Shown piece by piece: positions 18,329 to 27,095 of a DNA stretch of 64,000 nucleotides. This DNA comes from Bacteroidales bacterium (GTDB lineage: Bacteria; Bacteroidota; Bacteroidia; Bacteroidales; UBA932): contig JAFYUS010000018.1 of assembly GCA_017549505.1 (NCBI GenBank), forward strand, positions 27,319-91,318, in the 5' to 3' direction. The notes under the pieces are model-generated. The model made no database searches and was not told the DNA's origin. It worked only from the letters and a program-made list of their open reading frames with translations. The translations under genes were made by a program, and so were the position numbers. Positions within the stretch are counted from its first letter, which is position 1; every line of letters begins with the position of its first letter.

Positions 18329-18360
18329 TTTGGGAGTTTACACAATATTTTATAATTTTG
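18329..18360 (+). promoter_or_regulatory. Promoter of cmk-ispH
   Basis: TTTG (18329-18332), 20-base spacer, TAATTTTG (18353-18360). The predicted transcription start is about 20 bases before the cmk ATG at 18388. Confidence 0.65.
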
Positions 18361-18387
18361 CTTGGTTTTAGACTTTTACGTGTACTG

Positions 18388-19068
18388 ATGCAAATACCTG
18401 ATATTATAATCGCCATCGACGGATACTCGTCTACCGGCAAAAGTTCATTTGCCAAGATAGTGGCCCACGAGTTCTCTTTCCTGTATCTTGACTCCGGCGC
18501 TCTTTACAGGGGTGTCACCCTTTTCGCCATCGAGAACGGATACATCGGGGACGACAATACAATTAATGTGCCTGAGCTCGAAAAGGCATTGGACAATCTT
18601 GACCTGCACTTCGGTCCGCAGGGGACATACATCGCTGACAGGTGCATCGAGCAGGAGATACGCTCGATGGAAGTGGCCGGCAAGGTAAGCCCTATCGCCG
18701 CAGTGGCAGAAGTCCGCGCATTCGTTGACCGCAAGCTCAGGGAATTCGGAAAGAACGGACGCATCGTGATGGACGGCCGTGACATCGGTACCACAGTATT
18801 TCCTGATGCCGAACTCAAGATCTTCATGACAGCAGATCCTCTTGTCAGAGCGCAGAGAAGAGCCGACGAAATGAAGGCAAAGGGAATGGAGACTGACATC
18901 CAGGAAGTGCTGAAGAACCTTCAGGAAAGGGATTACATCGACTCGCACAGGGAAGTGTCTCCGCTCACCCGGGCGGAAGATGCGATAGTGCTCGACAACT
19001 CACATATGACCATGGAGGAACAGCTCACATGGCTCAAGGGTATCATCAAGGAACGTTTCGGACTCTGA
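18388..19068 (+). CDS. cmk: Cytidylate kinase
   Basis: 226 residues from ATG 18388; the in-frame ATG at 18358 overlaps the promoter and is rejected. The enzyme phosphorylates CMP and dCMP with ATP. P-loop GYSSTGKSSFAK is at residues 11-22, the CMP-binding region follows, and VMDGRDIGTTVFPDAELKIF is the conserved (d)CMP kinase signature. It precedes ispH by 4 bases, so the two form an operon. Identification is firm. Confidence 0.96.
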   Translation: MQIPDIIIAIDGYSSTGKSSFAKIVAHEFSFLYLDSGALYRGVTLFAIENGYIGDDNTINVPELEKALDNLDLHFGPQGTYIADRCIEQEIRSMEVAGKVSPIAAVAEVRAFVDRKLREFGKNGRIVMDGRDIGTTVFPDAELKIFMTADPLVRAQRRADEMKAKGMETDIQEVLKNLQERDYIDSHREVSPLTRAEDAIVLDNSHMTMEEQLTWLKGIIKERFGL

Positions 19069-19072
19069 TCAT

Positions 19073-20059
19073 ATGATTACTGTTGACATAGATAAGAATT
19101 CAGGTTTCTGTGCCGGAGTAATCAGAGCGATCGGCAAGGCAGAGGAATTCCTGGACAGCGGAGACTCAAGACGTCTCTACTCATTGGGAGCCATCGTCCA
19201 CAATGACTCCGAACTCGAAAGACTTTCAGGCAAAGGCCTGGTCACAATAGACAAGGAAGATTTTGACGAGATGGTAAGCGCCGAAGGTGAAGTGCTTCTC
19301 ATCAGGGCACATGGCGAACCGCCGCAGACATACGAGCGCGCTGCCTCGCTAGGATTCCAGGTCATAGACTGCACATGTCCTGTAGTACTTAAACTCCAGC
19401 AGCGCATCAAGGAATCATACCTGAAACAGAAGGAAACAGGACTCGGACAGATACTGATCTTCGGTAAGATCGGTCATGCAGAGGTCCTCGGGCTCATCGG
19501 ACAGACAGAAGGCACAGCCGTAGTCGTCGAAGACATCGCCATGATGGAAGATGCCATTGCGGAAGGCAGGATCATGCTGGACGTTCCGACAGAAGTTTTC
19601 AGCCAGACGACCAAGAGTCCTGCAGAGTACAGGTCTCTCTGCGCAAGGCTGGAAGAGCAGATGGCCCGTCATAACGAGCTCTCTGTAGAGAGATTCAAGG
19701 GACGCGGGCTGCTTTCCGTACACGACACTATATGCTCGCAGGTCGCTACAAGACACGAAAGACTCTCGAAGTTCGCTCTGGAGCACGACATGATCATTTT
19801 TGTTGCAGGCAAGGCAAGTTCGAACGGAAAGGTTCTCTGCGACCTCTGCAAATCCTTGAACATACGTACATACCATATCGATTCTCCGTGCGAAATCAAG
19901 CGTGAATGGTTCAGGGCAGACGACAAGGTCGGAGTCTGCGGAGCAACGTCGACCCCGAAGTGGCTGCTTGAGGAAACAGCCTCACATGTCCTTGAGCTGA
20001 ACAGATTCGTGCCGGAGTGGGAGGAGACATTCAAGGTAGGAAACGGTACAGGATGCTGA
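19073..20059 (+). CDS. ispH: 4-hydroxy-3-methylbut-2-enyl diphosphate reductase
   Basis: 328 residues. Last enzyme of the MEP isoprenoid pathway, reducing HMBPP to IPP and DMAPP. Three cluster-ligand cysteines are in the expected contexts: SGFCAGVIRA (Cys13), IDCTCPVVLKLQ, and HDTICSQVATRHERL. Conserved HGEPP and the Thr/Glu active-site region (EVFSQTTKSP) are present. It is cotranscribed with cmk. Its presence implies the non-mevalonate pathway. Identification is firm. Confidence 0.96.
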   Translation: MITVDIDKNSGFCAGVIRAIGKAEEFLDSGDSRRLYSLGAIVHNDSELERLSGKGLVTIDKEDFDEMVSAEGEVLLIRAHGEPPQTYERAASLGFQVIDCTCPVVLKLQQRIKESYLKQKETGLGQILIFGKIGHAEVLGLIGQTEGTAVVVEDIAMMEDAIAEGRIMLDVPTEVFSQTTKSPAEYRSLCARLEEQMARHNELSVERFKGRGLLSVHDTICSQVATRHERLSKFALEHDMIIFVAGKASSNGKVLCDLCKSLNIRTYHIDSPCEIKREWFRADDKVGVCGATSTPKWLLEETASHVLELNRFVPEWEETFKVGNGTGC

Positions 20060-20072
20060 TAATCAGCAAAAA

Positions 20073-20104
20073 TTTGGTTGGATAGATACATTTTTATATT
20101 TTTG
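20073..20104 (+). promoter_or_regulatory. Promoter of efp
   Basis: TTTG (20073-20076), 20-base spacer, TATTTTTG (20097-20104). The predicted start gives a leader of about 75 bases before the efp ATG. Confidence 0.7.
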
Positions 20105-20185
20105 CAGCCGATTTTGACCGGCTTGCCTTTTCTGGCGGAATCGGGACACCTTTAAGACTAGTATTTTTAAACATTTGATATTTTT

Positions 20186-20752
20186 ATGGCAACAACAGCT
20201 GATTTCAAGAACGGACTTTATCTCAACTACAACGGAAAGCCATGCCAGATCGTATGGTTCCAGCACGTAAAGCCAGGTAAGGGTCCAGCTTTCGTAAAGA
20301 CAAAACTCAGAAACCTCGAGAACGGACGTATCCTCGAGAACACATTCACAGCAGGTGCTAAGATCGACACCATCAACGTGGAGAGAAGACCATACCAGTT
20401 CCTTTACAAGGATGAGGACGGTTACAACTTCATGCATGAGGAGACATACGAGCAGATCCACCTCGACACTGACCTCGTTGACAACGCTGACCTCATGAAG
20501 GAAGGACAGCATGTAGAGATGATGTTCCTCGCTGACGAGGAGCGTTGCCTTACTTGCGAGCTCCCTACATACGTAGAGCTTGAGGTTACTTACACAGAGC
20601 CTGCAGTAAAGGGTGATACAGCTTCAACAAACGCTCAGAAGGAGGTTACCCTCGAGACTGGAGCCATCATCATGGCACCTCTCTTCATCAACATCGGTGA
20701 GAGAATCCGTGTCAACACAACTGACCGTTCATACGGCGAGCGTGTGAAGTAA
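20186..20752 (+). CDS. efp: Translation elongation factor P
   Basis: 188 residues, normal for EF-P, which relieves ribosome stalling at polyproline. The KOW-like N-domain carries Lys32 in the loop HVKPGKGPAF, the position modified in many bacteria. OB domains follow (about 65-188) and the conserved C-terminus is RIRVNTTDRSYGERV. It has its own promoter and a strong terminator, so it appears monocistronic. No modification gene (epmA/B, earP, ymfI) was seen in the window. Confidence 0.97.
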   Translation: MATTADFKNGLYLNYNGKPCQIVWFQHVKPGKGPAFVKTKLRNLENGRILENTFTAGAKIDTINVERRPYQFLYKDEDGYNFMHEETYEQIHLDTDLVDNADLMKEGQHVEMMFLADEERCLTCELPTYVELEVTYTEPAVKGDTASTNAQKEVTLETGAIIMAPLFINIGERIRVNTTDRSYGERVK

Positions 20753-20777
20753 TTCCTGCTCAGCAACACAGATAAAG

Positions 20778-20811
20778 ATCGCCTGCGTCATCCGACTCAG
20801 GCGATTTTTTG
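20778..20811 (+). terminator. Rho-independent terminator of efp
   Basis: 8-bp GC-rich stem (20778-20785 with 20798-20805), 12-base loop, followed by a run of six T. Classic intrinsic terminator 25 bases after the efp stop codon. Confidence 0.85.
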
Positions 20812-21087
20812 TATAGACAACACCATTTGATACTTTTATCTGATACAACAACTATCCGATAGCGGGTCGCTTCGCAGAAGCATAGGGATATGCTTCGCTC
20901 CCGCGCTATCGGATAGTTGTTTTGCCGACACTGGCCTAGTGTCGGCTGAGTGCATTCCCGGTGTGACGTTGCCGACAAGAGTATTCACATAACTTCTTAC
21001 TATTTAATATTTTACATAAAATATGTTGTCGGCTGAGTGCAGCGATTTATGCACTCAGCCGACAATTCGGATGTTATAATGCTGGTT
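20812..21087. repeat. Hairpin-rich intergenic region between efp and lptB
   Basis: About 335 bases lie between the efp and lptB coding ends with no credible gene. After the efp terminator there is an 18-bp perfect inverted repeat (20847-20864 with 20904-20921) enclosing a second short stem; a 9-bp perfect stem (20924-20932 with 20938-20946); and a 16-bp perfect inverted repeat with an 8-base loop (21026-21041 with 21050-21065), probably the lptB terminator. The 14-base sequence gtcggctgagtgca occurs at 20941-20954 and again at 21028-21041. Confidence 0.7.
21026..21065 (-). terminator. Likely terminator of dnaX-lptB
   Basis: Perfect 16-bp stem, 8-base loop, 22 bases past the lptB stop on the minus strand. 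No T tract follows, so the role is inferred from position and stability. Confidence 0.55.
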
Positions 21088-21912
21088 TTACTGATTATCT
21101 GGGGTAGTTGTAGTGGCAGCGTCGTGTTCGGCTTGGGTGTTGAGGCGCTGAGGGCCGCCTTTTTCGGCACGGAGGAAGGCAGCGGAGCGCTTGAGGACGA
21201 AGTTCGAGCCAAGGTACTTGGTGCGGACTTCGTCGTCTGCCGCGAGGGCTTCCGGAGTGCCGCTCTGGAGGATTGAACCTTCATAGAGAAGGTAGGCGCG
21301 GTCAATGATCGCCAGAGTCTCACCTACGTTATGGTCGGTGATGATGACTCCGATATTCTTGTACTTGAGTTTGGCGATGATGTACTGGATATCCTCAACG
21401 GCGATAGGGTCTACACCGGCGAAAGGCTCATCGAGAAGGATGAACTTAGGGTCGATGGCCAGGGCTCGGGCGATCTCGCAACGGCGGCGCTCACCACCGG
21501 AAAGCTGGATACCCTTGCTCTTGCGGACCTTGTGGAGGTTGAACTCATCAAGAAGGTCTTCCAGACGCTGCTTCCTCTCCTCCTTAGTGAACTGCTTGGA
21601 CATCTCCATGACTGACATGATGTTGTCCTCGACGCTCATGTGACGGAATACAGATGCCTCCTGAGCGAGGTATCCGACACCCTTCTGAGCTCTCTTGAAC
21701 ATCGGAAGATCAGTGATCTCCTCATCGTCAAGGAAGATTCTTCCTGCATTCGGAACGATAAGTCCGGTGATCATATAGAAGCTGGTCGTCTTTCCCGCTC
21801 CGTTAGGACCGAGAAATCCTACGATCTCTCCCTGGTTCACCTCCATCGAAACCCCCTTCACAACAGTTCTGGGGCCATATTTCTTAACAAGATTTTCGCA
21901 ACGTAACTTCAT
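21088..21912 (-). CDS. lptB: Lipopolysaccharide export ABC transporter ATP-binding protein
   Basis: 274 residues. LptB energises the LptBFG complex that extracts LPS from the inner membrane. Walker A GPNGAGKTTSF (about 35-45), Q-loop, signature LSGGERRRCEIARAL, Walker B KFILLDEPFAGVDP and the switch His in ITDHNV are all present, with LptB-like spacing. A 30-residue polar C-terminal extension rich in Ala, Gln and Thr goes beyond the usual about 241-residue protein. It follows dnaX by 7 bases. The other Lpt genes are not in the window. Confidence 0.92.
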   Translation of the reverse strand: MKLRCENLVKKYGPRTVVKGVSMEVNQGEIVGFLGPNGAGKTTSFYMITGLIVPNAGRIFLDDEEITDLPMFKRAQKGVGYLAQEASVFRHMSVEDNIMSVMEMSKQFTKEERKQRLEDLLDEFNLHKVRKSKGIQLSGGERRRCEIARALAIDPKFILLDEPFAGVDPIAVEDIQYIIAKLKYKNIGVIITDHNVGETLAIIDRAYLLYEGSILQSGTPEALAADDEVRTKYLGSNFVLKRSAAFLRAEKGGPQRLNTQAEHDAATTTTPDNQ

Positions 21913-21919
21913 ATTCCTT

Positions 21920-23734
21920 CTACTTTATATCAAGTTCCAGGTCCTTTACAAGATTCTTGACCTGTTCGTTCTGCCTCATCAGCTCTGCAGCCTGATCGCT
22001 AGGCATGTATATCTTCTTTTCCTCCGGAGTATCGTCGACAGACACTGCAACGCGCAGATAAACCTTTGCCGACCCTACAACCTTACGGAAGTTTCCTTCA
22101 AGTTCATGAAGAAGCTTCGACTCTACCCAATCCTTCTGGGCATCATTAACCACAAAGAATACAACAGTCTTGAAACCGTCGGCCTCCGACATCTCCAAGG
22201 TCGTAGTAGTCAACATGCTTGCCAGACGAGGCTTGTCACTGTACATCCTGGCAAGTTCAGGCCATTTAGCCTTCACAGCCTCATCCGAAGGCACCGTATC
22301 TTCAGTCTTGGCAGCGACCGCTTCAGCCTGAGGTTCATCCATCACCGACTTCAGGGACATGCCGACGCGCGCGCCACGCGTCCTTCTCTCCCTCGGCTGT
22401 TCTTCCGAACCTGCCGGCTGGAGTGTTGCCTGCACCTCCGCAGGCGCAGGCTGGGACTGCTCCGGCGAGCGGAGCATCTCTCCTGTATTCTGCGCAGCGA
22501 CCGGAGCAGTTTCAGCCGGAGCGGGTGCAGGGCGTGGAGACTCCGACGAGCGGAGCATCTCCCCTGTATTCTGCGTAGCGACCGGGGTCTTCACGCCCTG
22601 CGCGGGCGCTGCGGCAACTGCCGGCGTGGCAACCGCCGGCTTCGAAGCGATGAAGCTCAGACGCATCAATGCAAACTCGATATGCAGGCGCGGATTGACA
22701 CTGGCCCTGTATCCGGACTCGCACTGGGTGGTTATAGAAAGTCCCTCATAGAGGAAACCGAGAGAACATCTTTCAGCCTGCTCCTTATATCTTATCTTCA
22801 AGGATTCCGGCAACTCGAGAAGCGCATCCAGACCTCCGCTCTTGCTGACCACAAGGTCACGAAGATGCGAAGACAGAGCCGCCACGAAATGAAGGGCGTT
22901 GAAACCCTTGGTCAGAACCTCGTCAAAGGTCATCAAAGCGGCAGGATAGTCACCCTTGAGGAAGGCATCCACAAGAGAAAAACTGTATTCATAATCGAGC
23001 ACATTAAGGTTGCGGAGCACATCCTGATACTTGACATCGGTGCCGCAGAATGCAACAGTCTGGTCAAAGATGGTAAGGGCATCACGCATCGCACCGTCTG
23101 CCTTATGGGCAATGACATGAAGCGACTCGTCGTCTATGGTGATACCTTCGCTTGAAGCCACCATACGAAGGTTCCTGACAATATTGTCGACGGTGATCCT
23201 GTTGAAGTCATATGTCTGGCAACGTGACAGGATGGTCGGAAGGATCTTATGCTTTTCAGTTGTAGCAAGAATGAAGATCGCATGTGCAGGGGGTTCCTCA
23301 AGGGTCTTGAGGAAGGCGTTGAAGGCAGCCTGCGAGAGCATATGCACCTCGTCGATGATGTACACGCTGTATCTTCCCACCTGCGGCGGTATGCGCACCT
23401 GATCCATGAGGGTCTTGATGTCCTCGACGCCGTTGTTCGAAGCAGCATCGAGCTCATGGATGCAGTACGAGCGTCCTTCGGCGAAGGACTGGCACGACTC
23501 GCACTGTCCGCATGGCTCCATCTCCGATGACGGATCGGAGCAGTTTATCATCTTCGCGAAGATACGGGCGGTGGTCGTCTTGCCGACACCGCGCGGTCCG
23601 CAGAAGAGATATGCATGGGCCAGCTGGCCTCTGAGAATCGAGTTCTTGAGGGTCTGGGCTATATTGTCCTGGCCGATGAGAGTCCCGAAGGAATCAGGCC
23701 TGTATTTTCTTGCTGATACTATATACTGACTCAT
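21920..23734 (-). CDS. dnaX: DNA polymerase III subunit gamma/tau
   Basis: 604 residues from ATG 23734 (MSQYIVSARKYRPDSF); the upstream in-frame ATG is rejected. Clamp-loader motor protein: Walker A GPRGVGKTTTARIFAKM, zinc cysteines in INCSDPS...CGQCESC, Walker B YIIDEVHMLS and the SRC motif LSRCQTYDF. A Pro/Ala-rich linker (about 375-450) contains a 27-residue tandem repeat with QNTGEMLRS twice. The C-terminal tau-like region (about 490-604) is helical. I saw no gamma frameshift signal. Identification is firm. Confidence 0.95.
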   Translation of the reverse strand: MSQYIVSARKYRPDSFGTLIGQDNIAQTLKNSILRGQLAHAYLFCGPRGVGKTTTARIFAKMINCSDPSSEMEPCGQCESCQSFAEGRSYCIHELDAASNNGVEDIKTLMDQVRIPPQVGRYSVYIIDEVHMLSQAAFNAFLKTLEEPPAHAIFILATTEKHKILPTILSRCQTYDFNRITVDNIVRNLRMVASSEGITIDDESLHVIAHKADGAMRDALTIFDQTVAFCGTDVKYQDVLRNLNVLDYEYSFSLVDAFLKGDYPAALMTFDEVLTKGFNALHFVAALSSHLRDLVVSKSGGLDALLELPESLKIRYKEQAERCSLGFLYEGLSITTQCESGYRASVNPRLHIEFALMRLSFIASKPAVATPAVAAAPAQGVKTPVATQNTGEMLRSSESPRPAPAPAETAPVAAQNTGEMLRSPEQSQPAPAEVQATLQPAGSEEQPRERRTRGARVGMSLKSVMDEPQAEAVAAKTEDTVPSDEAVKAKWPELARMYSDKPRLASMLTTTTLEMSEADGFKTVVFFVVNDAQKDWVESKLLHELEGNFRKVVGSAKVYLRVAVSVDDTPEEKKIYMPSDQAAELMRQNEQVKNLVKDLELDIK

Positions 23735-23756
23735 AAAACGTTCTTTCGTCAACTTA

Positions 23757-23764
23757 CAAATATA
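23757..23764 (-). promoter_or_regulatory. Candidate dnaX -7 box
   Basis: TATATTTG on the minus strand, 22 bases upstream of the dnaX ATG; the -33 box is not clear. Confidence 0.4.
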
Positions 23765-23777
23765 CATCTTTTTTGCT

Positions 23778-23785
23778 TAACTTTG
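23778..23785 (+). promoter_or_regulatory. Candidate -7 box of the 23.8-kb operon
   Basis: TAACTTTG on the plus strand, 22 bases upstream of the ATG at 23808; matches TAnnTTTG but no -33 box was found. Confidence 0.42.
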
Positions 23786-23807
23786 CATCCTGACATACAT
23801 ATACACA

Positions 23808-24668
23808 ATGAAAAAGACAACAGCAATAATCATAGCCATACTTCTGCCTGTTCTGACATGGGGACAGGCCCAGATAAATACGAAGAAAGTCAAGATTGCA
23901 GACTTTACCCAGAAGATCACAAAGGTGGTCCTCTCCGGCAATGAATTCTTCGACATGGCGCTTCAGAACGAGATCACGCTTGGCTGGAGAATATCTCCGT
24001 TCGAGTTCTGCACCATGGAAGAGTTCGAACAGTACAAGACCAGCGAAGAATACTACTTCCTTCTCAGCGTGACAGGAAAGTTCAAGAAGGACAACATCCC
24101 TACGATCCGTTACCTGACCCTCGTCAAGGGAGGCAATGGAGCGGAGGAAGGAATAGACAAGATGATGGAGGTGGTAACCATGCCTGTAGCATCGGCACCA
24201 CATCCGTCCGGAAGAGAAATAGTATTCCTGCCGGCGCTCGTCGACATCATCCAGAACTACACTCTCCTCGCGATGGAAAACGACAAGATCGCATATGGAG
24301 GTCCCGGAGCCATAACCCAGAAGATTGAAAAGGAAGACGAATTCCTTGTCGTCTTTACAGAAGACGACATCTGCGAAAGCTGCTACGAGATGGAGAAGGT
24401 AGAATTCTATGACGACGAGATGCTGGTCACTGAAGAAGAAAAGGCAGATTCATATATGATGGACAGGATGGAAGACACACTTGTCGGATACGTGATCGCT
24501 CCGTCTGAGCCGATGCCGGGAGCTGTGTATTACAAGATGCTCATCCATGCCCGTACATATCAGCTTTATTATTTTGCACAGGACAGAGTCAGCAGGAAGG
24601 AAGGTGCCGGATTCATGCCGTCTGACATAAAGAAGATTTATTCAGCAATCACAAAGGAACAGCGATGA
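23808..24668 (+). CDS. Exported protein of unknown function
   Basis: 286 residues starting with a signal peptide (MKKTTAIIIAILLPVLTWGQ). The mature protein is acidic with no recognised domain. A central CESC pair (EDDICESCYEMEKVEF) could be redox or structural. The last codons overlap the M16 peptidase start by 4 bases (ATGA), so translation is coupled and the protein probably acts with that peptidase or is simply co-regulated. Function not recognised. Confidence 0.72.
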   Translation: MKKTTAIIIAILLPVLTWGQAQINTKKVKIADFTQKITKVVLSGNEFFDMALQNEITLGWRISPFEFCTMEEFEQYKTSEEYYFLLSVTGKFKKDNIPTIRYLTLVKGGNGAEEGIDKMMEVVTMPVASAPHPSGREIVFLPALVDIIQNYTLLAMENDKIAYGGPGAITQKIEKEDEFLVVFTEDDICESCYEMEKVEFYDDEMLVTEEEKADSYMMDRMEDTLVGYVIAPSEPMPGAVYYKMLIHARTYQLYYFAQDRVSRKEGAGFMPSDIKKIYSAITKEQR

Positions 24669-25924
24669 TCAGCGGAAGAGCAGGATGTGGACTGCAGTAT
24701 GGAGTCAAGAGAAGCGGCTCTGCTGTAGGCTATTGTGCCTTGAGCATAAAGTGCGGCACCAGGAATGAGGAAGGGTTCCACAGCGGGATCGCCCATTTCG
24801 TGGAACACACTATATTCAAGGGAACCAGCCATAGAAGCGCCTCGGTCATAAACGGTTACCTCGACCGCCTGGGAGGTGAGCTGAATGCCTTCACTACCAA
24901 GGAAGAGATCGTATTCCATGCGACGGTCCTCAAGGAGGACCTTCAGAAGGCGGCAGCCCTTCTGTTCGAACTTGCAACGTGTGCGACATTTCCCGAGCAT
25001 GAGATAAACACTGAAAAAGGTGTGGTGATCGACGAGATACATTCATACAAGGATACTCCTTCGGAGGATATCTATGACAGATTCGAGGAAATGCTTTTCG
25101 AAGGACACCCTCTAAGCGGGCCGATTCTGGGAAGCGTGGCTTCTGTCAAGAAGATCACCCATGACGAACTCATCAGGTTCGTAAAGGAGAAGTTCACTCC
25201 CGAGAAGATGGCATTCACCATCGTTGCAGATATCGACGAGAAAAAGATGGAAAAGGACGTACTGAAGCTGGCTCAGAAATACTTTGGCAGCTCCGGAATG
25301 GCAGAGGCAACCGCAACGACAGACGAAGAAGCCATGGCAGGCCGGAGGCCGGAGCCATGGAATGGATGTAACAGGTTCGACAAGACCCTCAGCAAACGCA
25401 ACCATCAGGCAAACTGCATCATCGGAGGTCTGGCGCCATCGCTTTATCAGGAGCGCGAAAGACTCGCTACAGTCCTGCTGGGCAACATACTCGGAGGTCC
25501 GGCGAGCAACTCTATCCTGAACTCAGTGCTCAGGGAAAAGAACGGATGGGTATACGGAGTGGAATGCGGATATGTCCAGTATTCGGACTCGGGAATGATA
25601 ACCATCAGCTTCGGATGCGACAAGAACAATCTTGACAGGTGTATCCGGACCATAGAAAAGGAGATACGCAAGCTGCAGGAGACTACATTGTCTGACCGCA
25701 AGCTGAAAGCGGCGAAGAAACAGCTGCTGGGCCAGCTGGCCGTCAGCAGCGACAACGGCGAGACCCAGTGCCTCTCGATGGGCAAAGGTCTCATATCATA
25801 CGGAAAGATAACCGGGGACAGACAGACGAAGGACCTCGTCGACGGCATAACTGCCGAAGACGTCCGCGAAATGGCCCAGACCCTCTTCGCTCCGGAGAAA
25901 CTGTCCCGACTTATTTATATATAA
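24665..25924 (+). CDS. M16-family zinc metallopeptidase
   Basis: 419 residues, the size of single-chain two-domain M16 processing-peptidase-like proteins. The inverted zinc motif HFVEH is in the first 50 residues (GIAHFVEHTIFKGT), with the third ligand Glu in EKGVVIDEIHSYKD about 75 residues later. The C-terminal inactive half shows the family segment NSILNSVLREKNGWVYGV. No signal peptide, so probably cytoplasmic; substrates are likely small peptides. It sits between an exported protein and an O-methyltransferase, overlapping both slightly. Confidence 0.92.
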   Translation: MISGRAGCGLQYGVKRSGSAVGYCALSIKCGTRNEEGFHSGIAHFVEHTIFKGTSHRSASVINGYLDRLGGELNAFTTKEEIVFHATVLKEDLQKAAALLFELATCATFPEHEINTEKGVVIDEIHSYKDTPSEDIYDRFEEMLFEGHPLSGPILGSVASVKKITHDELIRFVKEKFTPEKMAFTIVADIDEKKMEKDVLKLAQKYFGSSGMAEATATTDEEAMAGRRPEPWNGCNRFDKTLSKRNHQANCIIGGLAPSLYQERERLATVLLGNILGGPASNSILNSVLREKNGWVYGVECGYVQYSDSGMITISFGCDKNNLDRCIRTIEKEIRKLQETTLSDRKLKAAKKQLLGQLAVSSDNGETQCLSMGKGLISYGKITGDRQTKDLVDGITAEDVREMAQTLFAPEKLSRLIYI

Positions 25925-26565
25925 TGGAAAAGATCTATCAGTACATAAAGGACCATGCAACGGAGCCGAGCGAAGCTCTTGCGTGGGTCGAGAAGCAGAC
26001 ACATGTAAGGACCAATCATGCCCGCATGCTCTCCGGAGCAGTCCAGGGCCAGATCATGCGCATGCTCGTGCAGACCAGCGGAGCATCACGCATTCTGGAA
26101 CTGGGTACATTCACTGGCTATTCAGCCATCTGCCTCGCATCGGCCATGCCGGATGGAGGCCACCTCGACACCCTCGAGATCAACGACGAACTCGAAGACC
26201 TCATCCTTGAAGGCTTCGAGCGCGCCGGACTTGCTGATGTGATCGACCTCCATATAGGCGACTGCAAGGAAACCCTCCGCAGGTTCAGGGAGGAAGGACG
26301 TGAATATGACCTTGTGTACATGGACGCAAACAAACGCGAATACCCTGAGTATTATGAACTTGTATTCGACATGGTACGTCCCGGCGGACTGATTCTCGCA
26401 GACAACGTCCTTTGGGACGGAAAGGTCTGCGAAAACCCTATGCCTCAGGACAAGCAGACTCTAGGGATAGCCCGATTCAACGACATGGTAACGGAAGACC
26501 GCCGCGTGGAGTCGGTGATCCTCCCCCTTCGCGACGGTCTCAATCTCATCCGTAAGAAGGCCTAA
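25924..26565 (+). CDS. SAM-dependent O-methyltransferase, class I
   Basis: 213 residues from ATG 25924, which overlaps the M16 stop as TAATG. It matches the caffeoyl-CoA/catechol O-methyltransferase-like family: motif I LELGTFTGYSAICLA at about 60-74, acidic ribose contact LDTLEIND, metal-binding DLVYMDANKREYPEYYELV and ILADNVLWDGKV. Such enzymes methylate catechol-like small molecules with Mg; the substrate here is unknown. It is the last gene of a three-gene unit and converges on the next gene with a 4-base overlap. Confidence 0.92.
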   Translation: MEKIYQYIKDHATEPSEALAWVEKQTHVRTNHARMLSGAVQGQIMRMLVQTSGASRILELGTFTGYSAICLASAMPDGGHLDTLEINDELEDLILEGFERAGLADVIDLHIGDCKETLRRFREEGREYDLVYMDANKREYPEYYELVFDMVRPGGLILADNVLWDGKVCENPMPQDKQTLGIARFNDMVTEDRRVESVILPLRDGLNLIRKKA

Positions 26566-27089
26566 TAGACCTTGAAGAAATAACTGAACGAATCTATTAT
26601 CTCATTCAGGGATTCGACTGCCGGAACCAGCTTCTCCAGCTCGTCGTATACCTTCTTGTAATAGATATAGAACCTTGCATGCTTCTTCTTGTGCAGTTCG
26701 ACATAGATGACGGCACGATGCGTCTGGGTCTCCATCCTGTATTCCAACCCCGAGTCCTTCAGATAAGTCGTTATGAGAGCTTCTGCCGTCTGCTGGTTTA
26801 TGGCCCTGGTCATCATCATCTTCTTTACCTTTATCGGCAAGGCTTCCAGGCGTTCTTTCAGCTCAGGCATGATCCGGTCCAGAAGTTCCTGATACATCTC
26901 ATCAGAACGTTTGGTCATATTCTGACAAGGCCTGTAGCCATGCTCCTGGTGGAAACGGTCGTCTATCGCGCGCAGAGCAAATTCCAGACGTGCCTCCATC
27001 GACATCTGCTCTCCCCTTTCGAGGTATCCGACCATCCAGCTTCCCGCGGTGTTCACACCGGTCCTTATGTAGTCAATATCCTTCAACAT
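26562..27089 (-). CDS. Protein of unknown function in a MoxR/VWA module
   Basis: 175 residues, no signal peptide or membrane segment. Helical N-terminal two-thirds (RLEFALRAIDDRFHQEHGYR) and a C-terminal mixed alpha/beta part (AVIYVELHKKKHARFYIYYK). No family recognised. It begins 6 bases after the VWA gene stops, so it is the third gene of the MoxR-VWA operon and may be a client or regulator of that ATPase pair; this is inference from context. Confidence 0.7.
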   Translation of the reverse strand: MLKDIDYIRTGVNTAGSWMVGYLERGEQMSMEARLEFALRAIDDRFHQEHGYRPCQNMTKRSDEMYQELLDRIMPELKERLEALPIKVKKMMMTRAINQQTAEALITTYLKDSGLEYRMETQTHRAVIYVELHKKKHARFYIYYKKVYDELEKLVPAVESLNEIIDSFSYFFKVY

Positions 27090-27095
27090 AACTCA

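Noticed and set aside
22106-23155. 349-codon plus-strand frame
   Set aside because: Antisense to dnaX, rich in Arg/Leu, no domain; shadow.
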